Assembly (NCBI GenBank): GCA_002793885.1
Contig: PFEG01000054.1
Span: 1-16,390 of the forward strand
Reading direction: 5' to 3'
DNA from: Candidatus Saccharibacteria bacterium CG10_big_fil_rev_8_21_14_0_10_47_8
Lineage (GTDB): Bacteria > Patescibacteriota > Saccharimonadia > Saccharimonadales > UBA10212
Length of the DNA stretch: 16,390 nt
The translations under genes were made by a program, and so were the position numbers. This document shows, piece by piece, positions 1-6,668 of the stretch (position 1 is its first letter; each line of letters opens with the position of its first letter). The notes under the pieces are model-generated. The model saw nothing but the letters and a program-made list of their open reading frames with translations, did not search any database and was not told where the DNA came from.

Positions 1-283
1 TGGGTTTATTCATTATGGAAAAGTTATCGTTTGCAAGGTCAAGTCCGGCTGCACCTATTGTAGTTGGTAGCTGGCCATTATGGTTGGCCACATACTCATT
101 AACTAAACCTGCCAGATGGCTGGCGTCGTTTTTACGCTGTGTATTGCGGCTATTGCGCTGCAGCGCTGGGACAGCCAGGAACACAATTAAAATAATCAAA
201 CCGGCGATAGCCAAAACTATCATCACCTCGATAATAGTAAAACCTTCTTCTTTCTTCTTGCCGTACAGTTCTTTGATACTCAT
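1..283 (-). CDS. type IV pilin (major or minor prepilin), C-terminus cut off by window edge
   Basis: The first 94 codons of a prepilin are present and the gene runs off the left edge. The N-terminus reads MSIKELYGKKKEEG, a short basic leader ending in Gly, followed by FTIIEVMIVLAIAGLIILIV. This is the class III signal: cleavage by prepilin peptidase after Gly14, Phe1 of the mature protein, Glu5 present, then the hydrophobic alpha1 helix that packs in the pilus core. After the helix come QRNSRNTQRKNDASHLAG and a short loop typical of the alpha1-C region. It is the last gene of the pil operon seen here, 101 nt after pilC. Prepilin peptidase is not in the window. Whether this is the major pilin cannot be told from the fragment. 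Confidence 0.93.
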   Translation of the reverse strand, partial: MSIKELYGKKKEEGFTIIEVMIVLAIAGLIILIVFLAVPALQRNSRNTQRKNDASHLAGLVNEYVANHNGQLPTTIGAAGLDLANDNFSIMNKP

Positions 284-290
284 GGTTTTA

Positions 291-307
291 GCAAATGCCC
301 CCTTTGC
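291..307 (-). promoter_or_regulatory. pilin ribosome binding site in a hairpin loop
   Basis: In transcript sense the leader contains GCAAAGGGGGCATTTGC. A 5-bp stem (GCAAA/TTTGC) displays the G-rich Shine-Dalgarno in its 7-nt loop, ending 7 nt before the ATG. Here the ribosome binding site is exposed rather than paired, unlike the hairpins of pilM, pilN, the 87-aa gene and pilC. Pairing is seen in the sequence; any function is inferred. Confidence 0.4.
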
Positions 308-348
308 GTATTTTGTTGTCTATATGCTTATGCTTAACTTATGGCTAC

Positions 349-377
349 ATAATAGTGTGCTGCTACTTAAAACGCAA
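349..377 (-). promoter_or_regulatory. possible internal promoter for the pilin gene
   Basis: In minus sense a TTGCGT box (372-377) and a TATTAT box (349-354, 5 of 6 to consensus) are separated by 17 nt, just after the pilC stop codon. A start site near 342 would give the pilin its own leader of about 60 nt. Separate strong transcription of pilin is common in pil loci. The -35 box is weak (3 of 6), so this is tentative. Confidence 0.35.
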
Positions 378-384
378 GCAAACC

Positions 385-1602
385 TTACTTAATAATGTTC
401 TGACCAACCAGGCCGTAAATCGGCAGCAAGATAGCCGCTACAATAATCAGCGCCATAATACCCATAATTACCATCAAAACCGGCTCGATAATGGTTGATA
501 TGGCTTTGATCTCATTGTCTACCTCTTTTTCGTAATAATCCGCTGTTTTGCCCAGCATAGTTTCTAGAGCGCCCGATTGTTCGCCAATACGTATCATATT
601 AGGCACTAGCTCCAAAAAATTTGAATCGCCCACCAATGTATCAGATAACGCCTTGCCACCCTTCACCTTCTCTGCGGCAGAATCAATCGATTTAGAGATA
701 TGCACGTTATCGACCGCGTCTGAGGTAATACTGAGCATTTGCAGCAGCGGCACGCCGCTAGCAACTAAAGTTGTACCGGTACGCGCAAAACGGGCCATAT
801 AAAGCTTCATAAACAGCGGGCCGATAGGCCAAGCTCTCATCTTAAACTTATCTATCACCAGTTTGCCCGGTCCGGTACGAGCCCAGCGGGTAGTTACAAA
901 AGTGATGATTCCCACAAGTATAATAACTATCCACCAGAAATGGATAATAAAGTGGGATACAGCCAGCAACAGCTTGGTCAAAAACGGCAGCTGGACACCA
1001 GGCAAACCCTTATAAATCTCCTGAACCTGCGGCAAAACCTTAACCAGCATAAAGCCCAAAACACCAACCATAACCAGCAGCACTATGGCCGGGTAAGTCA
1101 TAGCGCCACGGACCTTTGACAAAATTTCGGCGTCTTTTTCTTGCTGGTTGGCAAGCCGTTCCAAAGCTTTATCTAGCGTACCAGAGGTCTCGCCGGCAGC
1201 AACCAAGCTAACATATACTCTGTTAAATGTGTTTGGATACTTTGCCAGAGCGGCTGAAAATGCCAAGCCAGCCTCAATATCGGCCACAATTTTTTGAATG
1301 ATGGCCCGCAGGGGTTTACTGGAAGTCTGTTTATCAACAGTCCGTAAACTTTGCACCAGCGGCAGGCCGGCATTGATAAGCGTTGATAGTTGCCTGGAAA
1401 AGATAACCTTGTCTTTTGTTTTTATACGATTTAAAAACTTCTTGCCTATTGAGCTACCGGCCATAATTGGTGTTATTTCAAGCGGAGCCAGCCCTTGGGC
1501 TTTAATGGCCTGGGCAGCTGATTTTTCGTCTTGGGCTTGGACTTCGGAGCTAATCTTTTTTCCGTCAGCAGGATTACGGGCTGTAAACTTATAAGTCAAC
1601 AT
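385..1602 (-). CDS. pilC: PilC, type IV pilus inner-membrane platform protein
   Basis: A 405-aa polytopic protein of the PilC/GspF family, the membrane platform that couples the PilB and PilT motors to pilin insertion and removal. Two T2SSF domains are visible, about residues 67-190 and 271-393. Each starts with a motif of the FSRQLSTLINAGLPL / MARFARTGTTLVASGVPLLQ kind and contains an AAGETSGTLD / RIGEQSGALE motif. Hydrophobic segments fall near residues 169-190, 218-239 and 370-393. The length is normal for the family. The ATG has an AGGGAG Shine-Dalgarno buried in a small hairpin (1608-1622). The gene follows pilT after a 143-nt repeat-filled spacer and precedes the pilin gene. Confidence 0.97.
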   Translation of the reverse strand: MLTYKFTARNPADGKKISSEVQAQDEKSAAQAIKAQGLAPLEITPIMAGSSIGKKFLNRIKTKDKVIFSRQLSTLINAGLPLVQSLRTVDKQTSSKPLRAIIQKIVADIEAGLAFSAALAKYPNTFNRVYVSLVAAGETSGTLDKALERLANQQEKDAEILSKVRGAMTYPAIVLLVMVGVLGFMLVKVLPQVQEIYKGLPGVQLPFLTKLLLAVSHFIIHFWWIVIILVGIITFVTTRWARTGPGKLVIDKFKMRAWPIGPLFMKLYMARFARTGTTLVASGVPLLQMLSITSDAVDNVHISKSIDSAAEKVKGGKALSDTLVGDSNFLELVPNMIRIGEQSGALETMLGKTADYYEKEVDNEIKAISTIIEPVLMVIMGIMALIIVAAILLPIYGLVGQNIIK

Positions 1603-1607
1603 AACAA

Positions 1608-1622
1608 GCTCCCTTCGGGAGC
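1608..1622 (-). promoter_or_regulatory. Shine-Dalgarno hairpin of pilC
   Basis: In transcript sense GCTCCC-GAA-GGGAGC: a perfect 6-bp stem with a 3-nt loop whose 3' arm is the Shine-Dalgarno (AGGGAG), 5 nt before the ATG. The pairing would hide the ribosome binding site. Equivalent hairpins lie before pilN, the 87-aa gene and pilM. Confidence 0.7.
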
Positions 1623-1684
1623 ATTTACCAATTTACAATTCTCAATTTTCATTAAATTGCCATTTATTATTTACAAAAAATGAT

Positions 1685-1728
1685 CTGGTAAATGTTAATT
1701 GATAAATAATTGGAAAATGTGAAATGTG
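1685..1728. repeat. 44-bp direct repeat, copy 1
   Basis: Identical over 44 bases to 4973-5016. It starts ctggtaaatgtt and ends in two aaatgtg units. It lies in the pilT-pilC spacer. Confidence 0.9.
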
Positions 1729-1745
1729 TAATGTGTAATTCATTG

Positions 1746-2816
1746 CTAGGTTCTCATCAACCGATCAAGCTCTTCAGGATCCACCGCGTAATTTTTGGCC
1801 TCGTCGTAGCTGATGACGCCGCCATGAATCAGATTAACTAAGGTCTTGTCCATGCTTTGCATACCATACTCAGCACCGGTCTGGATGACAGCTTCCAGTT
1901 GATGGTTCTTACCCTCACGGATGATGTTGCGAACCGCTGGAGTGGCTATCAAAATTTCGGCAGCCGCGACTCGACCGCCGCCAAGCGCCGGTATCAAACG
2001 CTGCGAACATATAGCCATTAAAATGTTGGCGATTTGTGACCTAACCTGGGGTTGCTGGTGCGGCGGAAAGACATCAATCATACGATCGATACTTTGGCTG
2101 GCGCCGTTAGTGTGTAAGGTGGCAAACACCAGGTGGCCGGTTTCGGCAATGGTAATGGCCGCGGCGATAGTTTCCAGATCACGCATTTCGCCGATAAGTA
2201 CAACATCGGGATCCTCACGCAGGGCCGAACGCAAGGCCGCCGAAAAACTGTAAGTATCATAATGCACCTCGCGCTGCACGATAACCGAACGCTTAGAGGC
2301 ATGGGTGTACTCAATTGGGTCTTCTACAGTTATTACATGCAGGGCTCGCTCGGAGTTAATTTTATTAACCAAGGCTGCCAAGGTGGTTGACTTGCCCGAG
2401 CCCGTCGGCCCGGTTACCAAGACCAGTCCGCGCGGAAATTCCGCGAATTTGTTTAGTACCGGAGGCATGCCTAGTTGTTCAATGGAGCGTACTTCGTTGG
2501 GTATCAAACGCATAGCAGCCGCCAGATTACCGCGCTCGTGGAAAGCGTTAACTCTAAAACGGCCTAAATCGCCAAAAGCAAAACTGAAATCAAACTCTTT
2601 ATCACGCAGCAATATCTGCTTCTGGTCCTCATCTAAAATAGTAAATATCAGACTCTCCACCATGTCTTCGTTAAGCGACTGTATGCCGCCAAGCCGCTCC
2701 AAAGCTCCGTCTATTCGAAGCATCGGCGGCAACCCCACCTGAAGATGAAGGTCTGAAGCCTTGCGCTTAACTACTTCTTCTAGCAAAATCTCAATTTTTG
2801 GAGGTGGTTGTTGCAC
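1746..2816 (-). CDS. pilT: PilT, pilus retraction ATPase
   Basis: A 356-aa cytoplasmic hexameric ATPase that powers pilus retraction. The Walker A motif is GPTGSGKST (136-144). An Asp box VEDPIEY (164-170), Walker B DPDVVLIGEMRD (202-213) and His box GHLVFATLHTN (227-237) follow. The PilT-specific motif AVRNIIREGK (294-303), a variant of AIRNLIRE, separates it from PilB. The start is GTG (2814-2816), preceded by AGGGGA at normal distance. It lies 24 nt after the pilB stop, so pilB and pilT form a tight motor pair. The length is normal. Confidence 0.97.
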   Translation of the reverse strand: MQQPPPKIEILLEEVVKRKASDLHLQVGLPPMLRIDGALERLGGIQSLNEDMVESLIFTILDEDQKQILLRDKEFDFSFAFGDLGRFRVNAFHERGNLAAAMRLIPNEVRSIEQLGMPPVLNKFAEFPRGLVLVTGPTGSGKSTTLAALVNKINSERALHVITVEDPIEYTHASKRSVIVQREVHYDTYSFSAALRSALREDPDVVLIGEMRDLETIAAAITIAETGHLVFATLHTNGASQSIDRMIDVFPPHQQPQVRSQIANILMAICSQRLIPALGGGRVAAAEILIATPAVRNIIREGKNHQLEAVIQTGAEYGMQSMDKTLVNLIHGGVISYDEAKNYAVDPEELDRLMRT

Positions 2817-2840
2817 TACTTTCCCCTGTTACCTACTGCT

Positions 2841-4625
2841 TTAGCCATCCGCTGCCGCCACCCGATTTACTTCCATCAAGGTAGTTTGGCCGGCCAGCGC
2901 CTTTAAATACCCATCTTGACGCATGCTCACCATGCCTTGGGATTGGGCCATCCTTTGAATGGTCGAGCTGGTAGCGTGCTTGATAATCAAGTCCTGGATG
3001 GCTTCGGTGACTTCAAACACTTCGTACAGCCCCATTCGCCCTTGGTAGCCCATAGGATTTTCGGGTGACTCTTGGCCCTTGACCAAAGTATAAGCGTTTT
3101 GGCCGGCTAGTGGCAAGCTCTGATAGCCAAGATCGGCAGCCACTTCGGCAACGTCGGCCCTAGTCTTTGGCAGCAATGAGCCAAGATTATTGTGGATGGC
3201 CACGGTTTCGGTTTTATTGGAATGGTACGTTTCACCCCCGGGCACGACCCGGCGTACCAGGCGTTGACCAATAACGGTGTGGACCGTGCTAGCTATTAAA
3301 AACGGTTCTATGCCCATATCCAGCAACCTGGGCAGGATACCGGCAGCGCTATTGGTGTGGAGGGTCGCAAACACCAAATGCCCGGTTAAAGCCGCCTGAA
3401 CCGCCAGATTCGCGGTTTCTTTATCACGAATTTCTCCGACCATCACTACGTCAGGGTCCTGGCGCAAAATTGAGCGCAAGCCGGTAGCAAAAGTCAGCCC
3501 CACCTCAGCGTTAACCTGAATTTGATTGACTCCCTCTATTTTGTATTCAACCGGATCTTCCAGTGTGACAATATTGGTAGCGTCGCTTTTTATCTCTTGG
3601 ATCATGGCATACATCGATGTTGATTTACCCGAACCGGTAGGGCCGGATGTCAGAATCATCCCGTAAGGCAACTTCAGGCCTTGGCGTATCAACCTCAGCG
3701 CTCTGCCGGTATAACCCATATCCTCAAGCATAAGATTGGTGCCGGTTTTATCCAGCAGGCGGATAACTATCTGTTCGCCCCACACAACCGGGCTAACTGC
3801 GATACGCAGGTCAATCGGCCGGCCATCGGCGCTAATGGTAAACTGGCCGTCTTGCGGGATTCGGTGCTCATCTATTTTTAAATTGGCTAAAATTTTTATG
3901 CGGCTGACCAGCGGCGCCTCGGTACTTTTTGGCAGCTTCATTATTTCTCGTAAGACTCCGTCTACCCGGCAGCGGATTTTCAATTCCTTCTCGAGCGGTT
4001 CAATATGGATATCGCTAGCGCGGTTTTTAGCGGCAAAGTCTATGATTGCCGACAGAGCTTTGCTGATAGGCGAGTCCTGCACAATAACCTGGACCTTTTT
4101 GCCCTCAGAAATGAGTGCTCCGACCTCGGCATCCTCTTCTTCGCCTGTCTTTTCAAGCATAGTCGTAACACCGTGCTGGATGTTTTTTTCATACTGTTTC
4201 AATATTCGCCTGATACCGGATTCGCTAGCGGCGTAAGCTTTAAGCGGCTGACCGATTTTTTTACTCAAAAAATCAACCGCCTGGACGTTTTCAGCGTCCA
4301 GCATAGCCACAACCAGCTTGTCATCCATAGAACCCAGCGGAACAGCCATATAATATTCGGCCGTCTCCTGTGGCAGAAGTTCCAAAACCTTGGGGCCTAT
4401 ATTGGCCATATTAAGATTTACATAAGGGATTTGATTAACATGCGCCGTAACCCGGGTAAAATCTTCGTCGCTGACACGTCCTTCTTTTATCAACAGGCTA
4501 AACAACGGTTGGCCGGTTTTGGCGGCTTTGGACTTGTATAAAGCCAGCTCATCGGCAGTGATAAGTTTATCTTTGACTAGCTCCTGCTCAACCTGGCGCT
4601 GACTTGTGGCTAATAAAACACTCAT
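2841..4625 (-). CDS. pilB: PilB, pilus extension ATPase lacking the zinc-binding cysteines
   Basis: A 594-aa GspE/PilB ATPase that drives pilus assembly. It has an N-terminal MshEN-like domain (about 1-150), a linker, an N2 domain starting near SDIHIEP (204-210), Walker A GPTGSGKST (328-336), Asp box LEDPVEY (355-361), Walker B DPDVVMVGEIRD (390-401) and His box GHLVFATLHTN (415-425). The C-terminal GYQGRMGLYE motif (526-535) is present. In most PilB and GspE proteins the preceding segment, after QRLVRRV (454-460), carries a CxxC...CxxC zinc site. Here it reads VVPGGETYHS with no cysteine; the only Cys in the protein is near residue 219. The Shine-Dalgarno is AAGGGG, not in a hairpin. The gene is 20 nt after the 87-aa gene. 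Confidence 0.97.
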   Translation of the reverse strand: MSVLLATSQRQVEQELVKDKLITADELALYKSKAAKTGQPLFSLLIKEGRVSDEDFTRVTAHVNQIPYVNLNMANIGPKVLELLPQETAEYYMAVPLGSMDDKLVVAMLDAENVQAVDFLSKKIGQPLKAYAASESGIRRILKQYEKNIQHGVTTMLEKTGEEEDAEVGALISEGKKVQVIVQDSPISKALSAIIDFAAKNRASDIHIEPLEKELKIRCRVDGVLREIMKLPKSTEAPLVSRIKILANLKIDEHRIPQDGQFTISADGRPIDLRIAVSPVVWGEQIVIRLLDKTGTNLMLEDMGYTGRALRLIRQGLKLPYGMILTSGPTGSGKSTSMYAMIQEIKSDATNIVTLEDPVEYKIEGVNQIQVNAEVGLTFATGLRSILRQDPDVVMVGEIRDKETANLAVQAALTGHLVFATLHTNSAAGILPRLLDMGIEPFLIASTVHTVIGQRLVRRVVPGGETYHSNKTETVAIHNNLGSLLPKTRADVAEVAADLGYQSLPLAGQNAYTLVKGQESPENPMGYQGRMGLYEVFEVTEAIQDLIIKHATSSTIQRMAQSQGMVSMRQDGYLKALAGQTTLMEVNRVAAADG

Positions 4626-4645
4626 GGCGATAGCCCCTTTTTAGC

Positions 4646-4909
4646 TTACTGGCTTTCGTTAAACGGCGCGGTGTTTGATTTGTCACCAATCTTAATTAGT
4701 TGTGTTGGATTGATAGCCTGTTCGTTAAAAAATGACTTGTACTCGCTGTCGGCCTGGGGGCTAGGAAAGCTCGAACTTATCTTCTGAACAACCGGTACTT
4801 TTATGACTTGCTTCTTGTATGGCCCCAGCGCCACGTTGGATAAAACGATAGAGAAAATGCAGGATACGATGACTACGCCCACTATAAGCGTCAGGTCTTT
4901 TTTCTTCAT
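4646..4909 (-). CDS. small single-pass membrane protein of the pil operon, family not recognised
   Basis: An 87-aa protein between pilO and pilB. Residues 1-5 are MKKKD, then one hydrophobic segment (about 7-28, LTLIVGVVIVSCIFSIVLSN), then a polar tail of about 60 residues likely outside the membrane. It is too short for PilP and has no lipobox at the usual place. Its position next to PilM/N/O suggests an accessory part of the alignment complex, but no family is recognised. It has a strong AAAGGAGG Shine-Dalgarno inside a perfect hairpin (4915-4929), which supports it as a real gene. Confidence 0.8.
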   Translation of the reverse strand: MKKKDLTLIVGVVIVSCIFSIVLSNVALGPYKKQVIKVPVVQKISSSFPSPQADSEYKSFFNEQAINPTQLIKIGDKSNTAPFNESQ

Positions 4910-4914
4910 CCCAG

Positions 4915-4929
4915 GCCTCCTTTGGAGGC
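4915..4929 (-). promoter_or_regulatory. Shine-Dalgarno hairpin of the 87-aa gene
   Basis: In transcript sense GCCTCC-AAA-GGAGGC, a perfect 6-bp stem with a 3-nt loop. The 3' arm contains the full GGAGG Shine-Dalgarno, 6 nt before the ATG. It has the same design as those of pilM, pilN and pilC. Confidence 0.75.
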
Positions 4930-4972
4930 AATTATCAATAATTTAGCATTTGGCACTTGGCCCTTTTCGAAC

Positions 4973-5016
4973 CTGGTAAATGTTAATTGATAAATAATTG
5001 GAAAATGTGAAATGTG
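4973..5016. repeat. 44-bp direct repeat, copy 2
   Basis: Identical to 1685-1728, 3288 bp away, with the third aaatgtg unit following at 5017-5023. Confidence 0.9.
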
Positions 5017-5044
5017 AAATGTGAAATTATTTGGATTCATGGCT

Positions 5045-5779
5045 TTACTTTACCTCCTTGGTCACGCTCAAGCTAAGGCTTTTAGCTGGCTGGTAGTATG
5101 TGCTTACATCCACCTTAGCTCGTAAGCTTGTGTCCGTACCGCTAAGCTCCAAAGTGATTACGTCAAAAGGCCGGATAGATCGCTCAAAATCCTCAATAAG
5201 CAGCTGCGAGGTCTTAAAATCCGAACCGGCCTCAAAAGAGAAGCTCACTGGCGTAGCAACCGGTACTGCCTGAGCCTTATCAGGATTGCTGGCCTGGTCA
5301 TCTTTAACATTAATGGACTGGATGGATACGTTTCGTTCCAAGAGCAGCTTCTCAATGCTACTGGCTAACGCTGGGGCGTCATATTTACTTGGCAGGGCGT
5401 CAAGCGTAATCCGGGCGTTGTCGCCATTCAGATTACCGGTGTCACTAACCGATCCGCTAAGAGCATGCAGTATAGCTTTGGCGGCCTCACTGTCTAAACC
5501 GGCAGCCTCGGCTGATCCGCCTAATATATTAGGGTTCTGTTCGGCGAATATTTTGTACTGGCTTATCAATGTCTTGGTGGCTCCAACGTTGTCTTTTAAC
5601 TGTTTGACCACTTTGTGCTTTTCGTCTATCACCCGGCGCTGATAGTTAGCTTTTGTCAGCATAGACTTTGTCACAAACAAGGAAAAAATAGTAATGATTG
5701 CTGCTACAGATACAACTACCAGTATTGTAGACTTGGCCTTGTCTATCTGAAGATGTTTTATCGATGTGTTAACGGCCAT
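5045..5779 (-). CDS. pilO: PilO-like type IV pilus alignment protein
   Basis: A 244-aa bitopic inner-membrane protein. It has a short cytoplasmic N-terminus, a membrane helix at about residues 18-38 (STILVVVSVAAIITIFSLFV), a helical segment likely to form a coiled coil (about 40-75) and an alpha/beta C-terminal domain. This is the PilO plan, and PilO pairs with PilN in the alignment subcomplex. Sequence similarity to PilO is low by eye, so the call rests on topology and on the pilM-pilN-pilO order. The ATG directly follows the pilN TAA with no gap and uses an AAGGGGGG Shine-Dalgarno inside pilN, so translation is probably coupled. Confidence 0.85.
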   Translation of the reverse strand: MAVNTSIKHLQIDKAKSTILVVVSVAAIITIFSLFVTKSMLTKANYQRRVIDEKHKVVKQLKDNVGATKTLISQYKIFAEQNPNILGGSAEAAGLDSEAAKAILHALSGSVSDTGNLNGDNARITLDALPSKYDAPALASSIEKLLLERNVSIQSINVKDDQASNPDKAQAVPVATPVSFSFEAGSDFKTSQLLIEDFERSIRPFDVITLELSGTDTSLRAKVDVSTYYQPAKSLSLSVTKEVK

Positions 5780-6484
5780 TTACTGCCCCCCTTGCGTCTT
5801 GGTTGTTGGCTGGCCGGTCTGGCCGTTAAAAACTGCCCCCGGCGATTCCGTAACCGAGCGCGTAGTCAATTCCTGCGGTACTACAAGTACAATACTCTGC
5901 CCAGCTTCAAATAAAGTTGGGTCAAACTCCACATTGACGGTATAGCTTACGGTAGTCTCGTCTCTGCCGATGGCGTCAAGTACAACGGACTTAAAGGCCG
6001 GCTTTTTGTTGGATGTGCCGGTTGTGGTATAGGAAGTAAATTTTAGGGTGTCGGCAAACTTGTTGACGGTCTCGATTTTATCGGATGTGCCGGTTATTAC
6101 CATGGTGTTGGCCTTGGCATCCAGTGTCAGTTTGCCTATATTAACTTTTTCCGGCGTAATGGACGGCAGGTACGTATATAGCCTGGACAAAATATGCTTC
6201 TGCTGGTGCAGAGTTGGCAACGCTTTGAGCTGGTTCTGGACGGTCAATATTTTTTCTAAGTCCGGAGTAGCTTGAAGCTGGTTGCTATATTTTTTGATGT
6301 CGCCATCAGCATCGCTCAGAGCTTTTTTCTGGACAACATTGGCTACCGCAAAACTTATAACCATTACGCCCACAGCAACGGCTAATACCAAAAATGCCAA
6401 CTTAAATATAAGGCCTTTGGTCCTTTGGGCTTTGTAAAACTCCAGCTTGACGTCTGGTAACAGGTTAAATTGAACAGTACTCAT
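5780..6484 (-). CDS. pilN: PilN, pilus assembly protein binding PilM
   Basis: A 234-aa bitopic membrane protein. The N-terminus MSTVQFNLLPDVKLE contains the conserved FNLLP motif by which the cytoplasmic tail of PilN docks into PilM. A membrane helix follows (about 26-49), then a helical stretch and a ferredoxin-like periplasmic domain. I place the start at 6484. The open frame extends 12 codons further upstream (to 6520), but those codons come from the spacer repeat. GGGGAG lies 7 nt before the 6484 ATG, and the FNLLP motif sits right at the N-terminus as in other PilN proteins. The C-terminal 30 residues are Gly/Thr/Gln-rich and probably disordered. Confidence 0.92.
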   Translation of the reverse strand: MSTVQFNLLPDVKLEFYKAQRTKGLIFKLAFLVLAVAVGVMVISFAVANVVQKKALSDADGDIKKYSNQLQATPDLEKILTVQNQLKALPTLHQQKHILSRLYTYLPSITPEKVNIGKLTLDAKANTMVITGTSDKIETVNKFADTLKFTSYTTTGTSNKKPAFKSVVLDAIGRDETTVSYTVNVEFDPTLFEAGQSIVLVVPQELTTRSVTESPGAVFNGQTGQPTTKTQGGQ

Positions 6485-6668
6485 ACGAGGTCTCCCCTGG
6501 AGATATTTACCATTGGCCATTTTCCATTTACCAATAATTTACCATTGGCCATTTTCCATTGGGCCGCATTGATAAATGCTAATTGGCCAAAGGCCATTTT
6601 TTTCGCATGGCGAAGAAATTGTGAAATAAATGTGAAATGTAAAATGTAAAATGTGAAATGTGAAATTT
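6485..6668 (-). repeat. heptamer and 24-bp repeat spacer between pilM and pilN
   Basis: A 184-nt leader made almost entirely of repeats. Directly after the pilM stop, five tandem 7-nt units of plus-sense aaatgt(g/a) occupy 6628-6662. Near pilN, a perfect 24-bp direct repeat (6505-6528 and 6537-6560, starting atttaccattgg) is also phased in 7-nt words of the form AATGGNN in transcript sense. In RNA the first block (CATTTYA words) can pair imperfectly with the second (for example 11 of 12 positions). Small hairpins TTCGC-CAT-GCGAA and TGGCC-TTT-GGCCA lie between them. Confidence 0.8.
6491..6503 (-). promoter_or_regulatory. Shine-Dalgarno hairpin of pilN
   Basis: In transcript sense TCTCC-AGG-GGAGA: a perfect 5-bp stem with a 3-nt loop. 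The Shine-Dalgarno (GGGGAG) spans loop and 3' arm, 6-7 nt before the ATG at 6484. This supports 6484 as the pilN start. Confidence 0.65.

Larger units (their letters stand above)
1603..1745 (-). repeat. AT-rich repeat spacer between pilT and pilC
   Basis: A 143-nt non-coding leader. Just after the pilT stop are three 7-nt units (1715-1735; in plus sense aaatgtg, aaatgtg, taatgtg). These overlap a 44-bp segment found again at 4973-5016. A perfect 9-bp inverted repeat (1622-1630 catttacca with 1686-1694 tggtaaatg) ends on the base that closes the Shine-Dalgarno hairpin of pilC. No open frame in it looks coding. Confidence 0.75.
4910..5044 (-). repeat. AT-rich repeat spacer between pilO and the 87-aa gene
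   Basis: A 135-nt non-coding leader. Near the pilO stop are three perfect aaatgtg units (5003-5023, plus sense), the end of a 44-bp direct repeat shared with the pilT-pilC spacer. An 8-bp inverted repeat (4932-4939 with 4986-4993) lies next to the Shine-Dalgarno hairpin. Confidence 0.75.

Noticed and set aside
6485..6520. The 12 extra codons at the front of the pilN frame
   Set aside because: They come from the spacer repeat. The Shine-Dalgarno and the FNLLP motif both point to the ATG at 6484.
6628..6662. Possible CRISPR array from the regular repeats
   Set aside because: Units are 7 nt with no spacers and no cas genes nearby.
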